Assembly: GCA_002427165.1 (NCBI GenBank)
Contig: DIQB01000061.1
Span: 2,869-16,784, forward strand
Origin: Firmicutes bacterium UBA5473
GTDB taxonomy: Bacteria > Bacillota > DTU084
Reading direction: 5' to 3'
Length of the DNA: 13,916 nt
This document shows positions 7,725 through 13,709 of this stretch, piece after piece. The number at the start of each line of letters is the position of its first letter. The first letter of the stretch is position 1. The notes below the pieces were generated by a model that was not told the origin of the DNA, searched no databases, and was given only the letters and a program-made list of their open reading frames with translations. The translations under genes and the position numbers were made by a program.

Positions 7725-8781
7725 GGCTACTCAACTGCTCTGTTTGTTCTGCTGTGATCAGAGCATCGATGATCTCGTTAATATCTCCATCAAGGATTGC
7801 CTCTAGTTGATAGAGGGTGAGGCCGATCCGATGATCCGTTACCCTACTTTGGGGAAAATTATAGGTGCGAATTCGCTCGCTGCGATCTCCAGAGCCCACC
7901 TGACTTCTCCGATCCTGGGCCTCCCGGGCCCGGGTTTCCTGCTCTAGCTGATCTAAGAGCCTAGCTTTGAGGATCTTCAGGGCCTTATCCTTATTCTTAA
8001 GCTGGGACTTCTCATCCTGACACGTTACAACCAGACCTGAGGGCAAGTGAGTAATCCGCACTGCAGAGTCGGTGGTGTTCACGCTCTGACCGCCATGGCC
8101 CGATGATCGATAGACATCGATCCGCAAATCCGAGGGGCTAATCTCAAGCTCTACATCCTCAGCCTCAGGCAACACTGCCACAGTGGCTGCAGAAGTATGG
8201 ATCCTGCCCCCAGTCTCTGTGGTGGGAACCCGCTGCACTCTATGCACACCACTTTCATATTTCAAGCGACTGAAGGCGCCCCTGCCTTGGATCATGAAGA
8301 TGATCTCTTTGAAGCCACCAAGCTCTGTTTCGTTGACACTCATCAGCTCCACAGCCCAGCCTGTGCGCTCTGCATAGCGAGTATACATTCGAAAGAGGTT
8401 AGCAGCAAAGAGAGCTGCCTCCTCGCCCCCTGTGCCTGCCCGCACTTCAACTAAAACGTTGCGCTCATCTCTGGGATCTTTGGGCAAAAGCAAGAGCCTG
8501 AGCTGTTGTATGCACTCCTGTTGCTGTGGCTCCAGCTCCTCGATCTCAGCTGCTGCCATAGCCTCAACCTCTGGATCCTCATCGGCGAGGAGCTCCTTGG
8601 CCTGGGCCAGCTGTTCTTCTAGCTCTAGATACTCCTGGTATTTCTCCACAATTTCTCCTAGATCCGAGTGGGTCTTGGCATATTTTTGAAAGGTTGGCTG
8701 ATCTGCGATGATCTCGGGTTTGGCTAGCTCCCCATCCAGATGCCTATATTGCTCTCGAATTGATTCTAACTTCTCTAACAA
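7717..8781 (-). CDS. prfA: Peptide chain release factor 1
   Basis: This 354-residue class I release factor recognises UAA and UAG and triggers peptidyl-tRNA hydrolysis on the ribosome. The hydrolysis motif GGQ is at 230-232 in the context SSGHGGQSVNTTDSAVR. The stop-codon recognition loop fits PxT, here PTT (186-188), within HRVQRVPTTETGGRIHTS. Length matches the family (about 355-360). The start is TTG at 8781 with a strong GGAGGAAG ribosome site just upstream. prmC, which methylates Q232, overlaps its end by 8 bases. DUF1385 ends 21 bases upstream. Confidence 0.97.
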   Translation of the reverse strand: MLEKLESIREQYRHLDGELAKPEIIADQPTFQKYAKTHSDLGEIVEKYQEYLELEEQLAQAKELLADEDPEVEAMAAAEIEELEPQQQECIQQLRLLLLPKDPRDERNVLVEVRAGTGGEEAALFAANLFRMYTRYAERTGWAVELMSVNETELGGFKEIIFMIQGRGAFSRLKYESGVHRVQRVPTTETGGRIHTSAATVAVLPEAEDVELEISPSDLRIDVYRSSGHGGQSVNTTDSAVRITHLPSGLVVTCQDEKSQLKNKDKALKILKARLLDQLEQETRAREAQDRRSQVGSGDRSERIRTYNFPQSRVTDHRIGLTLYQLEAILDGDINEIIDALITAEQTEQLSSLD

Positions 8782-8802
8782 GTTATCTTCCTCCAGACTA
8801 AA

Positions 8803-9672
8803 TTAAACCTCAATTACTCCCTCCAGAGCCGCAATTGCTACCTGGATCTGCTCCGCTGATGGCTCTTTGGTTGTTAGGCGCTGTAGCCAAAGACCAGGGG
8901 TTGTGATAAAACCAACCACAGTTTTAGCTACACCACCCGTAGGCCTGCCAGCAAGCTTAATTAGCTCATAGGAGATCCCAGCAACCAAAGGTAGAATGGC
9001 AAGATGCAGCCCAATCCGCTGCCAGAAGGGAGGCCGACCAAAAAATGAAAAAATAAAAATGCTCACAAAGAAAACCAAAAGCAGGAAACTGGTACCACAG
9101 CGCGGATGGATAGTGCTGAAGGGACGAATATTCTCCACAGTCAGAGGCAATCCTGCCTCATGGGCGTGGATAGTTTTATGCTCTGCTCCATGATATTCGA
9201 AAACTCGCCTAATGTCTTCAAGCCTTGAGATAATGACTATATAGAGGACAAAGAGGCTAATTTTCAGAAAACCCTCTGCAAGGTTCAGAAGAAAGGTGCT
9301 GGTGATTCTCTCTTTAAGAAGAGTTGCTATAAAAGCGGGAAAGGCCACAAAGATCAAAAACGTGAGGCCTAGGGCCACAAGAATCGTCATGGCTAGCTCC
9401 TTTGCACCCAACTCCTCGCCCTCGCCCTCGGCAAAGAGCCCTGCAGAATAATTCAAAGCACCCATGCCAACTACTAAAGATTCAATTAAGGCCACAACTC
9501 CCCGCACCAGGGGCCAGCCCAATGGTTTAAATCGTCTGGACCAAGCTGTAAGCGGACGCTTCTCCACGACAATCTCTTCTGGTGATCTCTGGACGGCAAT
9601 AGCCATGCCCTCAGGGCCCCGCATCATCACGCCTTCAATTACAGCCTGCCCACCATATTGAAATTTCCCCAC
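8803..9672 (-). CDS. DUF1385 (YqhQ-like) membrane protein
   Basis: This 289-residue integral membrane protein belongs to DUF1385 (COG3872), commonly found beside prfA and prmC in Clostridia; its biochemical role is not established. The conserved start GGQAVIEGVMMRGP (7-20) and the central YHGAEHKTIHAHE (159-171) are present, the latter with His residues that could bind metal. Four probable membrane segments lie near 94-118, 128-149, 193-212 and 220-238. The start is GTG at 9672, with a GGGGGTGGAG ribosome region immediately upstream; an ATG two bases earlier (9674) is out of frame. It follows coaX by 29 bases. The rpmE gene often seen upstream in related clusters is absent here. Confidence 0.9.
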   Translation of the reverse strand: MGKFQYGGQAVIEGVMMRGPEGMAIAVQRSPEEIVVEKRPLTAWSRRFKPLGWPLVRGVVALIESLVVGMGALNYSAGLFAEGEGEELGAKELAMTILVALGLTFLIFVAFPAFIATLLKERITSTFLLNLAEGFLKISLFVLYIVIISRLEDIRRVFEYHGAEHKTIHAHEAGLPLTVENIRPFSTIHPRCGTSFLLLVFFVSIFIFSFFGRPPFWQRIGLHLAILPLVAGISYELIKLAGRPTGGVAKTVVGFITTPGLWLQRLTTKEPSAEQIQVAIAALEGVIEV

Positions 9673-9701
9673 ATCTCCACCCCCGTTTTATTTTAGCACA
9701 T

Positions 9702-10484
9702 CTAGAAGCTCTGAACAATATCGCGATTGCGTGTATACAAAAGCCGCAAGCCCTTGAGGGTTAGCAGGGGATCCACCTTGCCAATAGTGCGGGTCTCAGG
9801 TGCCAAAAGCTCCGCCAGGCCTCCTGTGGCTATAACTTCCGTCTTCGTCCCCAGTTCCTGCCAGATCCGCTCCACGATCCCATCGATTTGTCCTGCGAAG
9901 CCATAAAGTAGCCCCGACTGCATGCTGCCGATGGTATTTCGACCAATTACATTCTTAGGTTTGGCAAGCTCCACTCTTGGCAATTTCGCTGCTGCCCGAA
10001 AGAGAGCCTCTGCGGAAATACCCACACCAGGCGAAATGATTCCACCCAAATATTCCCACTCTTCGGACACCACGCAAAAAGTAGTGGCTGTACCCAGATC
10101 CACGATAATAAGAGGCCCACCATAGCGCTCCAGGGCTGCCACTGCATTGACAATCCTGTCTGCCCCTACCTCTTTGGGGTTCTCATACTTAATTGTAAGG
10201 CCAGTTTTCATGCCAGGCCCCACTAACATCGGCTTTAGCCGAAAGTATTTGGCAGCTAGAGCCTCTAGGGATCTGAGGATAGGAGGCACAACAGAGGAAA
10301 TGCAAATCCCCTGAATTTGCTTAAAAGCCAATCCCTCTCCTTGGAATAAATTCCTCAGCAATACAGCTAGCTCGTCCTCGGTGGTTGTACGATTGGTTGC
10401 CACCCGCCAGTCAACTAATAGTTTTTCCTCCTGGAAGACACCCAACACAGTATGGGTATTGCCTACATCTATTGCTAGTAACAT
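9702..10484 (-). CDS. coaX: Type III pantothenate kinase
   Basis: This 260-residue cytoplasmic kinase phosphorylates pantothenate, the first committed step of coenzyme A synthesis. It is an ASKHA-fold enzyme with the phosphate-1 motif AIDVGNTHTVLG (4-15), GADRIVNA (107-114), the nucleotide motif IVDLGTATTF (127-136), GGIISPGVGIS (147-157) and ATGGLAEL (219-226). The frame extends five codons further to an ATG at 10499. The ATG at 10484 is preferred because GAGGGGAG sits 5 bases before it and family members begin right at MLLxIDVGNT. It is the first of a long co-directional gene series and is divergent from the barrel-like gene, across a 149-base spacer. Confidence 0.96.
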   Translation of the reverse strand: MLLAIDVGNTHTVLGVFQEEKLLVDWRVATNRTTTEDELAVLLRNLFQGEGLAFKQIQGICISSVVPPILRSLEALAAKYFRLKPMLVGPGMKTGLTIKYENPKEVGADRIVNAVAALERYGGPLIIVDLGTATTFCVVSEEWEYLGGIISPGVGISAEALFRAAAKLPRVELAKPKNVIGRNTIGSMQSGLLYGFAGQIDGIVERIWQELGTKTEVIATGGLAELLAPETRTIGKVDPLLTLKGLRLLYTRNRDIVQSF

Positions 10485-10633
10485 TTGTACTCCCCTCATT
10501 CTTTTGTGACGCTATAGAATATTTCGTCCCAGCCTTGTCCGATTCCTTCAAAGTGGATATTTTCTTTTGCCAAAAAAAGGATCCTGCCTCTTTTTAAAGA
10601 ATAACTACTAAAACAACTAAAGGAGCGAAAAGC
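10485..10633. other. Divergent intergenic spacer between coaX and the barrel-like gene
   Basis: These 149 bases must hold the promoter of the plus-strand gene and probably one for the coaX group. The plus-strand ribosome site AAAGGAG lies at 10619-10625. The middle is AT-rich (TATAGAATATT near 10513-10523, TTTTTAAAGAATAA near 10592-10605). I could not pair any -10-like element with a convincing -35 at 16-18 bases on either strand, so no promoter is called. No RNA gene or riboswitch-like fold was recognised. Confidence 0.6.
10490..10497 (-). promoter_or_regulatory. Ribosome-binding site fixing the coaX start
   Basis: The minus strand reads GAGGGGAG followed by TACAA and the ATG at 10484. The site lies inside the codons that follow the alternative ATG at 10499, which argues that the longer start is not used. 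Confidence 0.75.
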
Positions 10634-11131
10634 ATGCGCAAAATGAAATTTCTCCTACTTCTACTTTTATTATTCACCGTCTCAGCTAGCTGTCAGGTGA
10701 AGCTTGGCATAGGTCTTTGGTTTGGAGGGGCCTACCCCAAATATGGAGTTAGTGTTAACTGGCGGGTGGGGGAAAAATTTATCCTGGAGCCCATCTTCTC
10801 CTTTGGAGTGGGCCAAAACAAAGAAGATCTGCGCTGGGGACTGCGCTGCAAATACGATCTTGGTAGCCAAGGCAACCAAGACCGTTATCTGGGGGCAGGC
10901 TTTGGCCTGGTCCGAGGCTGGGATCTATGGGAGCAGAAGCAAGAACTGGGCCTCAGCGCCTTTGTAGGGGTAAGCGACCCCAGCTCCCGCTTTACTAGCT
11001 CCCTGGATCTGGGGCCGTCTATGGCCAGGATCCGCTATCTTCCCCATGATGATGGAGAAATAGAGGAATATTATGCTGGAGGCATGAAATTCTCCTTTGG
11101 CTACCATTACAACTTCCACCAGGAACCCTAA
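10634..11131 (+). CDS. Secreted small beta-barrel-like protein (putative outer-membrane barrel)
   Basis: This is the only plus-strand gene. Its 165 residues begin with a clear signal sequence: basic MRKMK, then a leucine-rich core (6-15) ending VSASCQ. Cleavage could follow Ala18, or Cys20 could be lipidated by a loose lipobox. The mature part is a run of short strands with alternating polar and apolar residues, aromatic girdles and glycines (GIGLWFGGAYPKYGVSVNW, FILEPIFSFGVG, LGAGFGLVRGWDLW, LGLSAFVGV, MKFSFGYHYNF), as in 8-stranded OmpA/OmpW-like barrels. A strand ending in Phe161 lies just four residues from the C-terminus. AAAGGAG precedes the ATG by 8 bases. It converges on the lysin gene with overlapping stop codons. 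No specific family was recognised; a secreted soluble beta-sandwich is the main alternative. Its partner or substrate is unknown. Confidence 0.8.
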   Translation: MRKMKFLLLLLLLFTVSASCQVKLGIGLWFGGAYPKYGVSVNWRVGEKFILEPIFSFGVGQNKEDLRWGLRCKYDLGSQGNQDRYLGAGFGLVRGWDLWEQKQELGLSAFVGVSDPSSRFTSSLDLGPSMARIRYLPHDDGEIEEYYAGGMKFSFGYHYNFHQEP

Positions 11132-12219
11132 AGGGTGCCTTCCACCACAAAATATTTCTTTTGAGGTAGTCTCTCTCCTGCCACAAGCGCCAGCCCTCCT
11201 AGTTTCTGAAAAAGAACCACCTCAGCTAGCTGCTCTCGGTCCTCTGCCGAGAGCAGCTGTTTTGTCTCGCCTGTGCTGTATGTAGAGGAGACCTGGAGCA
11301 AGAGCTTCCAGGGAGGAATAACCTTTTTCAAATAGCGCAAAGAGGCTTCCTGCCAATGGGAAAAGCTATAGCCCTCCCTGCCACGGGAAAAATCCACCAC
11401 CACAAAGTTAACTATATCACCTAGCGCCCGATAATCTAAAGACCAGTTGCTATCTATTGTGGGTTCTTCTCCAAGGCGTGCTGGCAGCTTCAGATAGAGG
11501 GAATGCCCCTTTTGGGCAAGCTCTTGGGCCAAAAGTTTGAAAAACATAACCAACCGTCGCCGCCACCTGCCCCCTCCCTCAACAAGCTCTACAAGGAGCC
11601 CCTGCATAGAATTTTTGCTCACACCCCGGCAAAGGCTCGTCACGCGCTTGGGCCAATCTTTCTTTTTGGCTAAAAATCCCCAATCCTCAAGCTTAAATGC
11701 AGCCAAACATGGCCGCTGTGGGATAATAAGGCTTGCCAGCTCTTCCTCTCCCCTCCACTTGAAAGCCTCACCCCAACGCCAGCCCCATAATGCCAGGATA
11801 CTTGTCTGCTCCAGCAAAGGTTCAGGTTCAGATTGGGGATCCCACAAGGCCAGCACTCTCCGCTGGGGAATGAAGATAGACTGTCCCCTCCAGCGGGGTC
11901 CTAAAATGTTTGCCTGGCTGAGGGTGCCAGTCCTCAGGTTATACTGGGCCTCCAGCTTGGGGAGAGCATCTATGCTTGGAAGCTGCTGCGGGAATTGCAA
12001 CAGAGGCAATTCCCGCTGAGCTATTGTGCGCCAGAGGGCAGCTCCTGCCACAGCATCTGGCTTCAAACCATAGGTTAATTGGAAGGCAACAAGTGCCTCC
12101 TCTGTGAGAAAACCGAACTTCCCATCAAGCGGGCCAGGGGAAAACCCCAATTTTGAGAGCGCAAGCTGCAACTTCAAAACATCGGGTCCCAAATCTTGGA
12201 AGCGAACCACCTTACCCAT
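11128..12219 (-). CDS. PG-binding/LysM/degenerate GH18-like protein, YaaH/SleL-like
   Basis: This 363-residue protein has three parts. Residues 7-67 are a PG_binding_1 domain (LGPDVLKLQLALSKLGF, then FGFLTEEALVAFQLTYGL). Residues 82-118 resemble a LysM repeat (LEAQYNLRTGTLSQANI, then GQSIFIP). Residues 136-355 follow the GH18 pattern of spore cortex-fragment lysins YaaH/SleL (LLVELVEGGGRWRRR, LAQELAQKGHSLYLKLPA, YRALGDIVNFVVVDFS). The catalytic DxxDxDxE element is not preserved: the equivalent stretch at 207-214 reads GLLVELVE, and the usual MAYD reads VVDFS. It may therefore bind peptidoglycan without cutting it, or use other residues. There is no signal peptide, as in SleL. The ATG at 12219 overlaps the GerE-like gene by 8 bases and follows GAGAGG. 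The GH18 assignment rests on pattern recognition alone. Confidence 0.75.
   Translation of the reverse strand: MGKVVRFQDLGPDVLKLQLALSKLGFSPGPLDGKFGFLTEEALVAFQLTYGLKPDAVAGAALWRTIAQRELPLLQFPQQLPSIDALPKLEAQYNLRTGTLSQANILGPRWRGQSIFIPQRRVLALWDPQSEPEPLLEQTSILALWGWRWGEAFKWRGEEELASLIIPQRPCLAAFKLEDWGFLAKKKDWPKRVTSLCRGVSKNSMQGLLVELVEGGGRWRRRLVMFFKLLAQELAQKGHSLYLKLPARLGEEPTIDSNWSLDYRALGDIVNFVVVDFSRGREGYSFSHWQEASLRYLKKVIPPWKLLLQVSSTYSTGETKQLLSAEDREQLAEVVLFQKLGGLALVAGERLPQKKYFVVEGTL
11228..11265 (+). terminator. Probable intrinsic terminator of the plus-strand gene, inside the antisense gene
   Basis: A perfect 12-bp stem (AGCTGCTCTCGG at 11228-11239 and CCGAGAGCAGCT at 11247-11258) encloses a 7-base loop and is followed on the plus strand by GTTTTGTCTC. 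It lies 97 bases after the stop of the barrel-like gene. On the minus strand the same DNA encodes QLLSAEDREQL of the lysin-like protein and is not followed by a T-run, so termination should be one-directional. The T-run is short, which limits certainty. Confidence 0.6.
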
Positions 12220-12484
12220 TCAAATCGCCTCTCGATTCCAGATCCGGCAGCTGAGATAAATCCAACAGGCCCTCCTGCAGTGCATAAAGTGCAATCTGAG
12301 TACGGTGGGCCAAACCTAGCTTTTTACGGATTTTAGTAACATAATTTTTCACGGTCTTCTCCCCGATAAAAAGTTGTTTGCCGATCTGGATATTAGTTAA
12401 TCCTTGTGCCACTAGCAGGAAGACCTCCTGTTCTCTAGGACTCAATTGGGGAATCTCCCGCCTTCCGCCCCTATAGGCATCCAT
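12212..12484 (-). CDS. Small GerE/LuxR-type transcriptional regulator
   Basis: This 90-residue stand-alone DNA-binding protein is almost entirely a LuxR-type helix-turn-helix domain: LSPREQEVFLLVAQGLTN, IQIGKQLFIGEKTVKNYV as the recognition helix region, and KIRKKLGLAHRTQIALYAL. It has no receiver or ligand domain, like GerE, which controls late spore-coat genes in Bacillus. The frame extends to an ATG at 12541 (109 residues) with only a weak ribosome site. The ATG at 12484 is preferred for its GGGAGGAG site (12494-12501) and because it leaves a short lead before the domain, as in GerE. It overlaps the lysin-like gene by 8 bases and follows the protease gene closely. A sporulation role is inference from the neighbour and the domain layout. 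Confidence 0.85.
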   Translation of the reverse strand: MDAYRGGRREIPQLSPREQEVFLLVAQGLTNIQIGKQLFIGEKTVKNYVTKIRKKLGLAHRTQIALYALQEGLLDLSQLPDLESRGDLNG

Positions 12485-12493
12485 CAAATACCA

Positions 12494-12501
12494 CTCCTCC
12501 C
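12494..12501 (-). promoter_or_regulatory. Ribosome-binding site favouring the shorter regulator start
   Basis: The minus strand reads GGGAGGAG, 9 bases before the ATG at 12484. The in-frame ATG at 12541 has no comparable site, so this decides for the 90-residue protein, though not beyond doubt. Confidence 0.5.
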
Positions 12502-12570
12502 AAGTAAGGGGTAGGCAGGAATAATTTGCCTTCACTTGCATACTAGCCTATGCTAGAGCCTCTGCTTCTG

Positions 12571-13578
12571 CTACTGGAAATGGACATCTAGTTCCTTTAG
12601 AACAAGGTCTATGCGGTTACAAATTGTAGCCTTGTCAGAACCTGCAAAAAGCAAACCTACGGCCTCATTCTTCTCGTTGAGCACAACGGATCCGCTATCT
12701 CCGCCCTGGCTCATATTATTCATTACAATTTGCTCCTCATATAATGCAGTATCCCGCTCTCCCACTTTCACTTGAAGTACTGCATCTACCGCCACGATTT
12801 CACCGGTGGTGAGCCCGGTGGTGCGGCCACTTTTGCGAACCTTATCTCCCACACGTGCCTGGCCAACACCTGCAATTGGGCCCAAACCCACAATGTCGTC
12901 TTTCAAGAGGTTGCGGTTTGCAGGCCGAGCCAGGGCACAGTCCACCTTGTTGGCTGCCCGCTGATTCTTCAGTAGCTGCACACTATAATCATGACCTGAA
13001 AGACCAATAATGTTATTGAGGAACTTTTCCACTCCTTTTGCCACCTGACAATCTGCCTGGGAAGTACCCTTGATCATGGGAATGTACTTGGAAAGCACTG
13101 CCACCTGATCTTTGGCAGTGCCGCCGTCGTAGGGGCCCGGCTGATAGATAGGATCCCCCACTTGAGCCTTGCCATCGCTGCCATTGGTGCTGTTGGCCAA
13201 CACATGGTTGTTGGAGAGAATCCAAGGCTCATTTGTTTTGTTATCATAAACAATAGCACCTAAAGTGCCGGCAGTGATTTTGTAATGACCGATGCTCACT
13301 CCCGGTTGTATGGGGCGCCAGCGGTCTGTGCGCTCTCCCAGTAGCCGGATCTCGCCGATGGGAATCACGTCTGTGCGCACATTACCCACGCTTTGAGGAA
13401 CAACGCCTCCAGACGGCAATTCAGATAAAGCCACCTTCTCCTCCACGAACACCACAATTGCCAAGCAATCGGTACACTGGCCTCTCACCCTTTTTCTGCC
13501 CACTCCAACTCCGCAGACATTAGGGAGGGCGAGAAACCGCTCCCTAAATTGGCTGGCTAAATTTCTCGTTCTTTCCAT
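12571..13578 (-). CDS. Trypsin-like serine protease, no signal peptide
   Basis: This 335-residue protein has a chymotrypsin-fold protease domain with all three catalytic residues in context: His125 in LSNNHVLA, Asp213 in KVDCALA and Ser295 in QGGDSGSVV. The N-terminal part (about 15-80) carries LPNVCGVGVGRKR and LAIVVFVEEKVALSELP, a lead domain seen in a group of bacterial S1-like proteases. There is no signal peptide or membrane segment, so it probably acts in the cytoplasm or, if spore-associated, in a spore compartment; its substrate is unknown. The ATG at 13578 is preceded by AAGGAG (about 13 bases away) and a closer GAGGG. A perfect inverted repeat overlaps this start. It leads a three-gene group with the GerE-like regulator and the lysin-like gene. 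Confidence 0.88.
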   Translation of the reverse strand: MERTRNLASQFRERFLALPNVCGVGVGRKRVRGQCTDCLAIVVFVEEKVALSELPSGGVVPQSVGNVRTDVIPIGEIRLLGERTDRWRPIQPGVSIGHYKITAGTLGAIVYDNKTNEPWILSNNHVLANSTNGSDGKAQVGDPIYQPGPYDGGTAKDQVAVLSKYIPMIKGTSQADCQVAKGVEKFLNNIIGLSGHDYSVQLLKNQRAANKVDCALARPANRNLLKDDIVGLGPIAGVGQARVGDKVRKSGRTTGLTTGEIVAVDAVLQVKVGERDTALYEEQIVMNNMSQGGDSGSVVLNEKNEAVGLLFAGSDKATICNRIDLVLKELDVHFQ

Positions 13579-13647
13579 TCTGCCCTCAACTCCTTATCCA
13601 TGGGGCTTCCTTCTTTTACTATCATATGGATTAGAGGGCAGAATGGA
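13574..13647. repeat. Perfect 14-bp inverted repeat spanning the protease start codon
   Basis: TCCATTCTGCCCTC at 13574-13587 is matched exactly by its reverse complement GAGGGCAGAATGGA at 13634-13647, with 46 bases between the arms. One arm holds the protease start codon (13576-13578) and the GAGGG part of its ribosome region. In a transcript starting upstream of 13647 the arms could pair and hide the start; at DNA level they could be an operator. Confidence 0.8.
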
Positions 13648-13662
13648 GACTGTGCCAATGGC

Positions 13663-13690
13663 AAAAGGCGAGCCTCGGGCTCGCCTTTTT
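13663..13690 (-). terminator. Intrinsic terminator after eno, possibly bidirectional
   Basis: A GC-rich stem GGCGAGCC / GGCTCGCC (13667-13674 with 13678-13685) has a 3-base loop and flanking A and T runs that extend it to 12 pairs. Read on the minus strand it is followed by TTTTGCC and lies 20 bases past the eno stop. Read on the plus strand it is followed by TTTTT, so it can work in both directions. Confidence 0.9.
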
Positions 13691-13709
13691 AGTTAACTTT
13701 TGAATTTAA

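Noticed and set aside
11537..12019. 160-codon plus-strand open frame
   Set aside because: It lies opposite the lysin-like gene, has no ribosome site or recognisable domain, and its arginine/serine-rich composition is typical of an antisense shadow.
12543..12556. Small palindrome CTAGC-CTAT-GCTAG between the protease and regulator genes
   Set aside because: The stem is only 5 bp with no T-run, too short for a terminator and common by chance.
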